NCBI GenBank assembly: GCA_013396755.1
Contig: VWZF01005764.1
Span: forward strand, 296,148 to 360,147
DNA length: 64,000 nucleotides
Reading direction: 5' to 3'
DNA from: Sclerurus mexicanus
Lineage: Eukaryota; Chordata; Aves; Passeriformes; Furnariidae
Made by a program: the position numbers and the translations under genes. This document shows positions 25,986-37,900 of this stretch, one piece after another. How positions within the stretch are numbered: position 1 is the stretch's first letter; each line of letters starts with the position of its first letter. The notes under the pieces are model-generated. The model ran no database searches and was not told the DNA's origin. It saw only the letters and a list, made by a program, of their open reading frames with translations.

Positions 25986-26384
25986 GGGGTCCCCACCAAG
26001 AAAATAGAGGAACTCCAAGAAACTGAGGATCTGTTCTTTCCCTAACTTGTGATCTACAGACCTTTTGTGGTTTATAAGGGCAGGGACTATGGTCAGCCAT
26101 TACTTTCTGGAACCCCACATTAAGCAGGTTTTTTTGGAGTTTGCCATTTAAATTTTCATCAAAGTCCAATAAGGAGGACAAAAACTGCCTGAGAAATTTG
26201 GACATTGGGATTCTGTGTGGTCTATGTAGCTTCATAATCACTTCCATAATTAGCCAGCATTACTTGTAGAATTTTTTTTAGCCTATCCCTGTAAAAAGGA
26301 AAATGATGACCCAACATTTTACTTGCATTGGAAAAAGTGTTCTGATATAATGAGCAAAAACTGTAAATGCTTCAGAAAAACTGT

Positions 26385-26420
26385 GCTAAGAGTTTCTTTC
26401 TCATTGTTCTGTGTGTGCAG
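26385..26420 (+). promoter_or_regulatory. PTPRG: 3' splice site of the second visible PTPRG exon
   Basis: A pyrimidine-rich tract (TTTCTTTCTCATTGTTCT) is followed by GTGTGTGCAG. GTGCTAAG, with its A about 32 bases upstream, is a good branch-point candidate. This acceptor looks stronger than the one at 20600. Confidence 0.9.
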
Positions 26421-26569
26421 TTGCTATCCTGCTGAAGGACGATTATTTTGTCAGTGGTGCCGGGTTACCAGGCAGATTCAAGGCAGAGAAAGTGGAGTTT
26501 CACTGGGGTCAAAGCAACGGATCAGCTGGCTCCGAGCACAGCATCAACGGCCAGAGGTTCCCTGTTGAG
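26421..26569 (+). CDS. PTPRG: PTPRG internal coding exon: central CA-like domain, including the first zinc-ligand strand
   Basis: This 149 bp exon begins with TT, which joins the final G of the upstream exon to give GTT (Val), and then reads 49 codons ending in Glu in phase 0. The peptide runs VAILLKDDYF, VSGAGLPGRFKAEK, VEFHWG, then SNGSAGSEHS and RFPVE. In catalytic alpha-CAs the matching strand reads FHFHWG and carries zinc ligands His94 and His96. Here the His94 position is Glu and only the second His is kept, as known for PTPRG, so the domain is expected to be an adhesion module without CO2 hydratase activity. SNGS is a further N-glycosylation sequon. The acceptor is TGTGTGCAG ending at 26420; the donor is GTGAGT from 26570. 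The in-frame join with the exon at 20601 is strong evidence that both belong to one transcript. Confidence 0.96.
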
Positions 26570-26575
26570 GTGAGT
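26570..26575 (+). promoter_or_regulatory. PTPRG: 5' splice site (GTGAGT) after the second visible PTPRG exon
   Basis: The last codon GAG is followed by GTGAGT, a canonical strong donor. Read-through would add about 24 codons before a TGA at 26639-26641. Confidence 0.92.
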
Positions 26576-27109
26576 GGAAAGACACGCACTTACGTTCTCA
26601 GAGAAAACAAAATCAGGACGTGTTGCTGTAGTTTCAGGTGACTGTGAAATAGGGCAATGCTTCTTCCAGTGAACATATCACTTTGCAGGCCCTTCCGGCC
26701 CCCGGAGCACTCTATCTATCATCTCTCATGTGCTTTTGCAGTGTCAGCTTTGAGCTCAGCTTTGCAGGCATTGCCAGCTCTCATGTCCCAGGGGTTAAGT
26801 TGCAAACAGCCACTTTTCTTGTTTCTCCCATAAACTTTCCGCGTGTGGGAGGATCTCCTTACAAATATCCTCAAAGTGACCTCATCGTCCTCCAAACCTT
26901 TCCTTTCCTTTCCCACGGTGCTTACAAACAAATAGCAGTGGTTTTGGAGCTGAGGCCACTGCCTGTGATCGGAATCGCTTCCTTGCACCCACACAGCGCT
27001 CTCGCTACCTGGGTTCAGGCACCGTCCCTTGCCTTGCACTAACAGGATCTGTGCGTGGATCCACACAGGCAGGTCTGTGTTTGCTCTGCCTGTGCTGGAG
27101 CCAGCTGGA

Positions 27110-27215
27110 CCTGTGCCATCCCCATCCCGACGGCTGCCCGGACACCATTGCAGGGCACGGTGCCACAGCGGGAGCGCGGAGCCGCTGCAGGCACGGTGCC
27201 CTGGGAGCACCGCTG
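27110..27215. other. Small CpG-dense, GC-rich patch downstream of the second exon
   Basis: About ten CpG dinucleotides fall within roughly 90 bp, including GGGAGCGCGGAGCCGCTG, whereas neighbouring intron has almost none. It sits in a wider GC-rich zone (about 26940-27330). It is too short for a classical CpG island. Several overlapping open frames here are explained by low stop-codon density. Regulatory function is possible but unproved. Confidence 0.55.
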
Positions 27216-30200
27216 TGTTGGGGGACTGACTGCAGCTGAATGCAGGGACAGGACCTCAGGTGTCCTGGAGAGTCCGACCGTGGGCTGCTGGGGAGCCAGG
27301 GGTGGTTGGGTCTTGGCTTGTGACTGATGGTCCCAGGTCATGCTGTCCTCGGTGCAGTGTTTTCTGTGTCAACAGAGCCTGTTGATGCTTTTCACTCAAT
27401 AGTTGAGGCTTTGCATGGTGAGACAAAGCAGATGTTGTCTGGTATCACCTTTAGCTGTCAGTAAACGTGCTTTCCGAGCGTGGCATTTTGGAATGTGCAT
27501 GCCTGGAAAGCTGCCAGGTGGGCAGAAGTGGTCATCTTGGGAGATGGGTCTGGCAAGGACTTCATTCAGCCCCCAGCATGGCATAATTCATCACATGGGG
27601 TTTTAGCCAAGTAATGTTTTTCAGGAGGTGGAAAGGGGCATCCAGAGCTCAAAGGGAGGTTGTAATAGACTCTGGTGCATGACCAAAACTTCTGTTTTTC
27701 ACCTACCTGCTCAAACTGCCCCATCACACAAGAATTAGAGCCATTTTTATCTCCCAATTGCGTACCTCTGTGTTGACTTTCTGTGAGGCAGAGATTTTCT
27801 TTTTAACGAGCTTTTCCAATATCATCTCCTTGATGTAGCTGTGATTTCTCAGAAGGGGCCACCCCTGAGTCCATGGAGCAAAGGCCCAAACATTATCATG
27901 CTGCCCAGCCTGTCTCAGTTGGCAATGCTGGTATTTGTAACCCTCAGAAAGTCTGCAGAGACAGTCAACTGCTCTGCTGAAATTTCAAGGAGTGGAGGTG
28001 CTGAAGAAGCCTGGACCTCCTTGTTTGTGTCAGAAATAGTATTTCCACTGCATGAACCCTTTCTTATGATGCCAAGGCTATTTGATGCTGGCTTGATAAA
28101 TGGATGCTATTGTACTTTGGAAATGAGCAAATTCCTAAGAAGTAATTTTCCTATGGCTTAAGTATTCTTAATTTTCTTTTCAGTTGGTTGGAATTCTAAT
28201 TTTTTTCTTCTTTAAAACTGAGGGTGAAAAACAAAGGAAACTGCCTGGAAAAACTTATGTCATTTGTTTATGAATGCTGTGCAAAATAGATTGCCATATC
28301 GGATGGGTTTAATGTTAATGCTAATGATGAAAACATAGTTTTCCAAATGATTTGTATTTGCTGCAGTGACATGGACCTCTGTCCTTCCTTGGTATGATGG
28401 CATTAGCAGAATTCCCACAGCCATTCCTTTACTTTTTTGTAAAGGAAGAGCAGTTTCCAAACCAAGCCTTTCCCTGTTGTGATGCTATTTACCTCCTACA
28501 CAAGAATTCTCAATTTTCAGTCATGTGCTGAAAAGGACTTCCATGGGTGGGTTTTGAAGGGTCCAGTAGGTCTAAGGTGATGAAACTGAGTCTTTATTGC
28601 TGATACATACAAAACCAGTCCTCAGAGTTGGGACTGCATCTCTCAAACAGTAACTGTACATGAATGCATGGTGGAGCTTTTAATTTGTAATGCTAATTGT
28701 AGTGCAGCTTGCAACTGTCTGATGCAATCCTAATTGCCTGATGCTGGGACGTCTGTGCCAAAAATACTGTGCTTCAATTGAGAAGTGGCATTTCTAGGAA
28801 GACTGTAGAAAGGATAAGGTTTCTGTTCTACAGAAACCAAAGCCCAAATCATTCTGGTTGCTCTGAGCCCATGGACATAGGTAAAGCTTTGAAGTAGCAC
28901 ACAGGTATTGGCATTTCAGGTCTGCAGCAGTTACAGTGGTGATGCTGCTGAAAGGAAACGTTTTCTAGGTCTAATTGTGCAACCAGATGTGGACTATGCA
29001 AAACCTATTAGTTCCAAAGCACATCCCAAGGGAACACAGAGAGATCAGCTTCATCCATAGGCTGAGCTCTGTGCACATTAAGTTTAGAAGTTGTTTCCTT
29101 TAGGAAACAAAGTGCTTGCTGGTAGTCTTTTCTCTTGAAGAGGATGCAGAAACTAATTAGAAATGTCAGATATAATACAGAGCATTATTGTTTGACCATG
29201 TTGTTTGGTTTTTATTATTACAACTAATGTGTCAGATGGTAAGGCTGTCTATGTTAATTGGTTTCCTTCATTGAAGCCCATCTGGATCATATTTTTTTGT
29301 GATTTATATGTTAAATTAGTTGGTAAGATATATGAGAACATCCTTTTGTTTCCTGCTTTAAAGGCATGTTGGATCAAAGGCGTAATATCTTGCAGCACTT
29401 TTATGCGTATGTAGCATATTGTGATTCCTTTTTAAGCCATGGCATGTGTAATGGTATTCTTTCATTAGAGGCCTTGATTGCTTATTTATTGATTAGATTT
29501 TCCTTGGTGATACTTGAGCCTTATGAAGCCATTACAAGCCTGGCTGTCTCTGAAGTAGCATTCTTGGACAGAGCTGTCCCTGTGTTTCAAACTTCCATCT
29601 ACAGCCAGGATCCAGATTGATACCAGGCCTGCTCAGCACTGGCAAGAAGTCTCTTTTTCCCCTCTTTCTTGCCATTTTAGCATCAACATCTGGGTGAAGC
29701 CAGGAACTAGTGCTGTGATGCTGAAGATTAAAGCGATACCATTAGTGTATTGCTCCGTGAGTGGAGTGTGAATCCTAATGAGGACGTGGGCTCTGTGCCA
29801 GTTTAGAAGTCTCTCTTTTTTTTTTTCCAAGTTAAGAAAAGTTTTTAATGTTTCATTCTCTAAATTTTAATGAATTGCTGACTCCTTTGTATTTTGTTGT
29901 TGTTCTTCTCCGCTGTAATTACTTAGGTTTTTCTTTTTCTTTCTGAAGCTGCAGCAGAATAAATGAACATGCAAAAGCTAGAAACCATTTAAATGGCTAA
30001 GTGACAAAATTAAAATAAAGAAGATGAGCTTCCCTCGGGCCAGGAGAGAACCCAGGTTCCCCTCATTAGAGCCAAGAGGAGTAATTGCAGCACTTTAATC
30101 TCCCATGTCACGGCACTGGTTACCAGCACTGGCTGCACAGGGCTCCGTGTGTGCTCCCTGCTCCGAGGGAAACCCAACACTTAATATTTTATAGCAACCA

Positions 30201-32074
30201 AGGAGCTGATGTGGCAGAGCTGTGCTGTGCTGGTGGAGTGCAGTACCACCACAACCATGGTTTTAATTTTTTTTTTTAGCTGCTTCATACTAATTTTTAT
30301 GCAAAATGCTGATTATTTCTATGAAGAGCAGAAATCAGAAGAGTGATTTTAATCATGGCTGTGTTAATTTGATGTGAGCTTTGGCTGTTTATGAGCGTTG
30401 TCTTTAATGGTGCTAATTGCCAGTTATAATGTGAACGCCATTATATAGTACTATACAGTAATTTATTTAGTAAATGAGAATCTTATGCCAAGGACCATAC
30501 TCCAGTATGCTGTAAAGACCTCATCTCTTTACTCTTACATGAACTAACTTGCCCTGTCTAGGCCAAATTGGTTATAGGAACATCAAGTTGGCCTCCTGAA
30601 AGAGCAATGTGTTTTCATAGCCACAAGTAGCAACATGCATGTTTTTGGGAATATAAAGTTCATTTCCATTTTTTTAAAAAAGTATCCAAAAAAACTCCCA
30701 GCAAGGCCCCAGAAACCATCCCAGCAGAAAATGAGGAGCTGACACCCTTTCATGTCAATTAACAAGCATTTACATCATGTTGACAGATTCACTTTGCTAA
30801 ATTATTATTATAAAACAATCATTTGCATTAACAATTCTTTCTGTTCTTCAAGAGTGTGTTTCTTAGAAGACTTTCCAGGTTCTGATGGTGTCTTTGTTCT
30901 TGCTACTTCTTTGATTTTCTTTCTTTTCTCTTTGAGTTTGCATACGAACCTCAGTGTGGTCTAGAACTACAGTTAGTTGCTCTAATTTGCATGCTCAAGT
31001 AACCTTGCCAAACTTCATAACTGTGTGCTAACCCACCTCTTGTTATATCACTAAATTCTGGTGTTTTATATTATCACAGGCAGATGAAAATCAGTGTCAT
31101 TAACACAGAAGAAATGTGTGGTATTCAATTCACAAAAACCTTTACTAAGGGGAATAAACTGAGACTAGTTACTGGATTTTTATTTTTTTTAATTTATCCT
31201 GAATATTAAGACTTTCTGTCAGAGCTGGAATCACCTACATTATATGTCCAGCCCTCTGTCCACCTTTGAAAGGAAGGGAATATTTAGTTCTCAATGTCAG
31301 AAATTGAACCATTTCTGTTCTGTAGTTTTACATTGTGAGTCTGTCTAGATTTGCACACACTTTACCGCATTAAATGATGAACGTATCACAGTATGTTCTC
31401 TTGGTGTGCAGGAGAGAACTAACACCCTGTGTTGCAGCTGGGTTTATTATTTCTGGCATCCAGCATATCTAGTAATTGTAATTTTGCAAAGATCTCTGAT
31501 GTTGGCTTCAAGCACAGTAAAGACTAATTGTGAAACAGGGAGCCAGCGTTGGTTTTATTTCCTTATATTCCGTTTACTTGTTGCTCTTCAAATTTCCTTA
31601 CCTCCATCTGGCAGGATGAAGCAAAGTAGAAGGCAATAAATGGTAGAGGGACCTAAAAGGGACCATGGGAATATATCACAGTGAGAGACTACGGCTGTCT
31701 GAAGTAATTTCACTGTAATATTCTCTCCAAGGACCCAATCCACACTTATATGGGGATACTTAGATCTCCTTTGGTGGGAGCTGCACTGGTGAAACTCTGA
31801 GTGGCTACAAACTCATGCTGTCTGTGCTTTGGAGTGTCCAGGGAATTCAGCATGCTCTGCTTATTCCATCTGCATTTCTTACAGCACCCCAGACTTAATC
31901 ATTCAGACAAGGAAGTGGCTTGGGGATTTTCACATTTAATTTTTTTTCCCTTCAAAATGACACTTCGCATGGATTTTTTTGTTTTCTTATTGTCTTCTGT
32001 CTCCCCTTTTTCCACAGTCTTTAGGGGTCCCAGATAGTCATAAAGTACTTTAAACATGCAGTATGCTAAAAAGC

Positions 32075-32109
32075 CAAATCTGCATTTCCGTCTTCAAATC
32101 TGCATTTCC
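32075..32109. repeat. Short direct repeat, 15 bp twice with 5-bp spacer
   Basis: CAAATCTGCATTTCC occurs at 32075-32089 and again, identically, at 32095-32109, separated by GTCTT (20-bp period). Confidence 0.85.
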
Positions 32110-34935
32110 AGTAAAGTAACATTTTATTCCAGGAGTTTCTAGACTTTACTCCCTTTTGCTCTTCACTGCTTTTAAATCTTGTTCAGGCTTCGTGTTGTCA
32201 GGAAATCAGTGTGTCATAATTTTAAAAACATAAAATGGATGGATATATTGAACACATGGCTGATTTTCCATCATGTTTCACTGTGAGCAGTACAAGTTAA
32301 ACATCATCTTATCACTGTCTGGTTTACTGTTTTATTTTCCTGAGTGTAGCTGGTACACTGTCTCCTCACAGTTGTCTTTAGTGCCTCCTGTATACTGACA
32401 GGAGAATCAGTTGAGACTTTAATTAATGACTTTATTGTAATCAAAGTTCCATTTTAGTGCAGAATGCTCCGTCTTGTAGTAGTGAAATATTTAGTCTCCA
32501 TCTGGCTGATCTTTTCTGTGACTGTCCCGTGATAATTAAGAAGAAACAGGAGAGGATGGTCTGACATTAAATATGTTTAGTGGAGGGGTTAGCGTATCTT
32601 GGGACCATTCGTGTAGAAACCCAGACAAAATTTAGGAATGTACAAGCAGTTTAGTTTTATGGCTGCATCTTCCCTCTGCTTGTCAGGCCCCAGTAATTTC
32701 TGCAGCAAGTTGCGAATGTTACAGTGCAACCAGAGTTTTATTTTGAAATAACTGTCCAGTAGTATGAACCAGATACAACTCGTTTCATGCTGGCTGGGAA
32801 TGTCCTGCTTTCCCCAAAGGATTCCCGCTGACTTGTTGAAAAGGTCAGAGGCAGTAGCACTACACTGCAATTACAGTACGTTAATGATGAGCTAAGAGTT
32901 ATACATTCTTCTTAACATAAATCCCTGATTTTCTACATGATTAATTGGAATCTGGAAAGACTGACAAGAAAAAGGAGGATCAGATGGGGTGAAAATAAGA
33001 GATAAGAGGCTGACATCCAGCTCTTGTTGTAAAGGAGAGTTATTTTGAATAGGAGAAAAAATCAATACAAAGGTTGGAGAATTTGACAGAGTTGTAAGAG
33101 CTGCTTTAATGAAAGGTAGCAGATTCAATAGGATTGTTGCTTGAAATGCAGGATTGTCTGACTTAGAAAAATGGGACTGTCTCTCCCCAGCTGTAAAGGG
33201 GAGCTCTACATGCTGAGCTTCTTGGGTACTTAGGCCACCAGATTTACTGGCATTCGCTCTGGGCACTCAGTATAACGAAAAAAGGGGGAAAAAATGTGTG
33301 TGAGCTTGCTAAATTTTGTTCCTCTGGAACAGTTACTTGATTATGGGAGGAGAAGGAAGAGGACACCAGTTGATAGCTATTTGTGGGATGCTTCAGCATG
33401 TTAGGTAGCTACCACAGAGTGTCTGTCAGGCTACTGGAAGGAAAAGCGTTTCACTATGTGAAGGTGACTTTGGCCCTAGCTGTGAGGAACAGCCTGGGAC
33501 TTTGACAGACTTGAAGGGACTTGTAGCAGGAGCTCTTCTCTGACATGTTCATGTCAGCCTCCTCTCCCCAGCAGTGATGATGAGAGGCAAGCACAGGTAG
33601 GGAGGCTGTGTGTGGACTTTCTAACCTGGGCTGGAGCTGAGGTGAGGACTCAGCTGCACTTCAGCATCCCTCTGTGCAAATACATCTTGGACAGAAGTAC
33701 TGGGACATTTACGATGGATAGATGTGGGATCTTCACTAATGCTGTGAAAGAAACTTGCTCCTGCAGCTGTGAAAAGGTCTGTTTGATTGCTCTCAGTGAA
33801 AATGGCTGTTTAAGACTGAGGTGGCCAAGTTTTCCAGAATCGCTCACAGCTTTTGAAGTTTGGGAACTCAGATGGCAGTTTTTTCTGAGGCCAGTGCACA
33901 GCCACGAAGCATGGGAGGCTCACAGGGTGGTGAGCTGCAGGTCCCTCCAGTGTCTCTGGGCACAGGTATGGGGGCAGGTTGGAGTGTTTGCCCTACACTC
34001 TGTAGCAGGTTGGCTGCACACAAAGGTGCTGGGATGCTGGTTACACATTAAACTTGGTAAGTGCTCAGCACTGCTCCTTCCTGTTGGGCAAGTCTGACAG
34101 TCCCGGGACTTGGAGATGTCTTCCCCTGGAGATATGTTATCCCACTGGAAATAACAAAGAGAGATAACACTGGGGAGGTGGGGGGGAAAGAAACATTGCA
34201 CAAATGTGTTAAGAAGTGATAATATTTCCTTGGCACACAAAAAGATCAAAATAAAATGTTAATATGGTTAATGAGCTGCTTAGTAGTTGTTGGCCAGTGT
34301 TTCCCATGGAAGTAATTTCACTGGGGCTGAAACAATGGGGGTAGATTTCACCAGTGTTAATCATGATTTAAGGCAGCAAGCAGGAAATTATTTAAATTGT
34401 CTATTATACTGGTACTTTATTGCTTACATTTTAGTTCTTTGGGGGGTTTTTTTGGTTTTTTTATTTACTGAAGAATTTTAAACAGTTGCTATAATTTCGT
34501 GCTAAGAGTAAATTACGTCAGTCGTGTTCTTCGCAGTGAAAAAACTCAGTATGTTTATTCAGATGCTTTTTTTTTTATTTTATCATGTGTTAAAGAACTG
34601 CATTCTAAGGAATGATGACAAAAAGCCTGTGTAAATCATAAAGAAAGACACATCTTGCTGTCTGGTTATTTGTGTGTCCAAAAAGGTTTTCATTAGAACT
34701 GTTTTTATAATGCAGGTCACCAAAAGGTTTTTTTTAATTGTAAGGTGGGGCAGGCTGTGAAATGCATTCACTGGGACTGTGCTGATCACTAGTATCATAT
34801 TTACCTTCTTGCCCTCCCACCCGAATTCCTTTGCTCTTTGTTATATTGAGTTTAAAAGCTCTTTCAGACAAAGAGTGTCTCTTTGGGTTTGTGCAGCACC
34901 TGCCCCAGTGGAATTCCAGCTCTAGGATGCAGCAA

Positions 34936-34952
34936 TGCTGCTGCTGCTGCTG
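34936..34952. repeat. (CTG)5 trinucleotide run
   Basis: Five CTG units follow GCAATG. The run is short and intronic. Confidence 0.9.
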
Positions 34953-37900
34953 GAACTACAGGTTTTGCAGGGATTAATTGCTTAGTTTTTTTCTATGATT
35001 CACATGATGTAAGAGATCAGGCAGCAATATGAGTGTAGTCCTTGTTATTTCCCCAATTCATAGGCATTGTGTTTCCAGATTGGATGGGAAGGTTAACTAA
35101 AGTTGAAAAAGGATCTAAAACACAGCAAGAGTTTACTGTCTGGTAGAAATTAAATAAGTGCTGGAAAACAAGAAAGAAAAGGATGTGTTTGCTCATGCTT
35201 TGAGACTCTCGTCTTTCTGTAAAGATAAAACAATTTGGGGAAAATAGTTTTATCTCTGAATACATGTGTCCTTTTGTTTCCTATTTCTCTACCTGGCTTA
35301 GTAAGAAAAATTCTGCATTCCTTACATAGTTGGGCTTTTCAGCACATTCCTCAAAAGGCCAATAACGTCCTTTTCTATCACTTTGCTATATAGGCTGGCT
35401 GTCTGCAGAGGGGGCTTTCCTTTATTCTCTGGCTTCAGGGAGGAGGCAAATAGGGCTCATATTTCCAGGAAATGCCTGCAGCTGCCTCAAGTGTTCACTG
35501 CCCAGGCACGAAAGCCTTTGTTAGCATATCCCACAAAGAGGGCTTGGCTTTCGTTGGCCATTGACCATTCAGTAGGGTTTCTTTATAAAACATAGTTCCT
35601 GCTCTACATGTGTGTAAGAAATATAAATTCAGACTTCCCACCAGAGCTAGAAATAGCAGTACCATGTGGGAAAGAGCTTTTCCCCCTGCAGTGGGCTAGC
35701 AGTTTGTTAATAGTTTATTGAAGCACAGAAAATGGCACCTGATCTGCCAAAAGAGCATTAGTTTCTCCAGAGGGGACTGTTAATTGTCCAGGAAAAGACT
35801 GAGAGTGGCTCCCCTATAAGTTAAGGATGAATCATTCTTCTCTGGGACTGGGGGCAAATCTGACTTTTTTAACAGACTTTCAGGTGCCACATAAAGGGTA
35901 GAGAGGCAAACTTGCTTATCCTCAGTGGTGAATGTAATTTGAGAATTAAAAATATGCATTAGCACTACATCTGTCACACATTTGGTATGAAAGGGAGAGA
36001 TATTTTTGGGATTTGATCATGGCATGAATGGATTAAATTTCTTGAATTTTGTTGGTTTTGTCTTTATATATTTTTTTAACTACATTCTCTGTCTTCAAGT
36101 TCATAACTACAGTACTGCTTGTGTTTGATATTTACCTTAACTAGATTGCTGTAAGGATTATTTTAGTTGATTTTTATGCCTACATCAAGCCCTTCCATTC
36201 CTTCAGGGTAATTGTGCCTACAAATAAGATAACAAATTCAATACTCAGTGCCTGCATGCACCACTCAAGAGTTTTCAAAGAGTGTCAGATTTAACTTTTT
36301 AAAATGCAAAACTACCCACAGATGAGTAGTCAAAATTACAAAACTCATTTGAAGAGGAAACCTCTTTTGTTCAGTTTCTCATCATCCTTGGTTGAGTGGG
36401 AAATTCTATTGTCCTTTCTCTGTGGTCTAGATCCTCTTAGGGCAGGCTGGTGCTCTTTGAGGAGAAGGTGGCTTGCTGAGAGTTGAGTGACACATTTAAT
36501 CTTGAGGTGGCATGTTCCAGGCAGGACCATAATATCCCTTAAGAAAAAGAAATGTCATTACATCCTGTTCAAAATAGGAGACCGATGACAGCGGGAAGGT
36601 TTGAGGAAAGATTCATTTGAAATTCTTTGCTTGAGAGCTCTCATTCTGTTTGGGAGCCAGGAATGTGAGCACTCACTTAATGAGCTGCATTCAAAAGATG
36701 AAATTTCAAGAGAGTAAAAGTGAAACCCAGTATTTCCTGAACATAAATGGAATCACCCATCCTTAAATTCATAGTCATGTCTTTCTCTTCAACCTCATCT
36801 ATTACTGCCCTTGCCTCCCAAAGTAGATTCCTTCAATCATATCAGTCACTAACATTGGAGCACATGCTGTTTACCAAGTAATGCTGGAAGCTGCGTGCTG
36901 TTGTTGCTGGCATACCATTTCTAAAAGGGCTGATAGCCCTCCCACCAAACCATATGGTGATTTATCAGACAGTTTACTAGTAGAAAGACCAAGACCCAGG
37001 CTGGTCAAGACTGAAAACAGATATTTCTTATGCTGCCTCTGATAAAATGTTCCTGTTCCTATTTCCTTTGTGGCATTGAGGATGTGGGTGCTCGGCTGTG
37101 TCCCCGTGCTGGGCATAGCCTGGGAGGGAATTGCTCTATTTCCAGGGTACAGGATTACAATCTTACAAGTTAGTACTTCAAAAAACTGAAAACAGCAATT
37201 TATAGATTCTTGCAGCTCAAACAGCTGTTGTGCTTTTCCATTTTAAAGAAAAGAAATATGAAATATATATGAACCATATGAAAGCTCAAATGCAGGGCTC
37301 AACTCTGAGGAGCTTGAAGGAGAGACCACGTTAGAGGAAATTAGTGGTTTTTGTAGAAGAAGAGCAAGATCTCATTTCAGAGAAAGCTTCCTAGCAAACT
37401 GTTCTGGCCTGTTTAACACTTGAGGTAGCAAAACATCCACACGTGATCTCTAACACAATATTGCTGCATTAGTAGCAGAGTTAGTGCAGAGGTTTTCCCA
37501 TCACAATTAACTAAGATAGAGGTGGAAAACATTTTGGTAACACTACATGGAATAATTTGGCAGCAGCCAGAAGCTAGAGGTGGCAAAGGGCAATAGGAGA
37601 GAAATAATTAGCAAGGATAATTGTCAGGCCTTGACAGCCTGGTGTGTTGTTCTAGCAGTGAATGGATTCACCTGACACCCAGAGATAGCCATGTGATAAT
37701 AGCACTCATAAGATCAATACATCGATGCTTTATCCTTGAAACAGTATTTAAAGTCCGTTCATAGGTTCATTTCTTTATTTTGTTAAAGTTACAGCAATCT
37801 GCGATTTGAGACAATGCATTCACTGCAGCCTTACGGGGCCTTCTTCATTTACTGTATTTTGCTGCATCTACCACAATTGCTGAAGAAAGATGCTCAGTGA

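Larger units (their letters stand above)
20781..26420 (+). other. PTPRG: PTPRG intron between the two visible exons (5,640 bp, phase 1)
   Basis: This complete intron is bounded by GTATGT and TGTGCAG. It holds a T/G-rich low-complexity tract at 21001-21060, a truncated CR1 LINE copy on the minus strand at about 22236-22835, a T14 run at 23524, AT-rich sequence around 24540-24730, another T/G-rich tract at about 25226-25266 and a reverse MIR-like copy at about 25890-25985. No additional exon was recognised inside it. Confidence 0.92.

Noticed and set aside
26719..27341. Several overlapping open frames on both strands (up to 163 codons)
   Set aside because: They lie in a GC-rich patch where stop codons are rare, all frames stay open together, and none resembles a known protein.
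33612..34097. 161-codon open frame on the + strand
   Set aside because: Cys- and Trp-rich, low-plausibility composition, no domain, and other frames open over the same bases. Treated as a chance frame in the intron.
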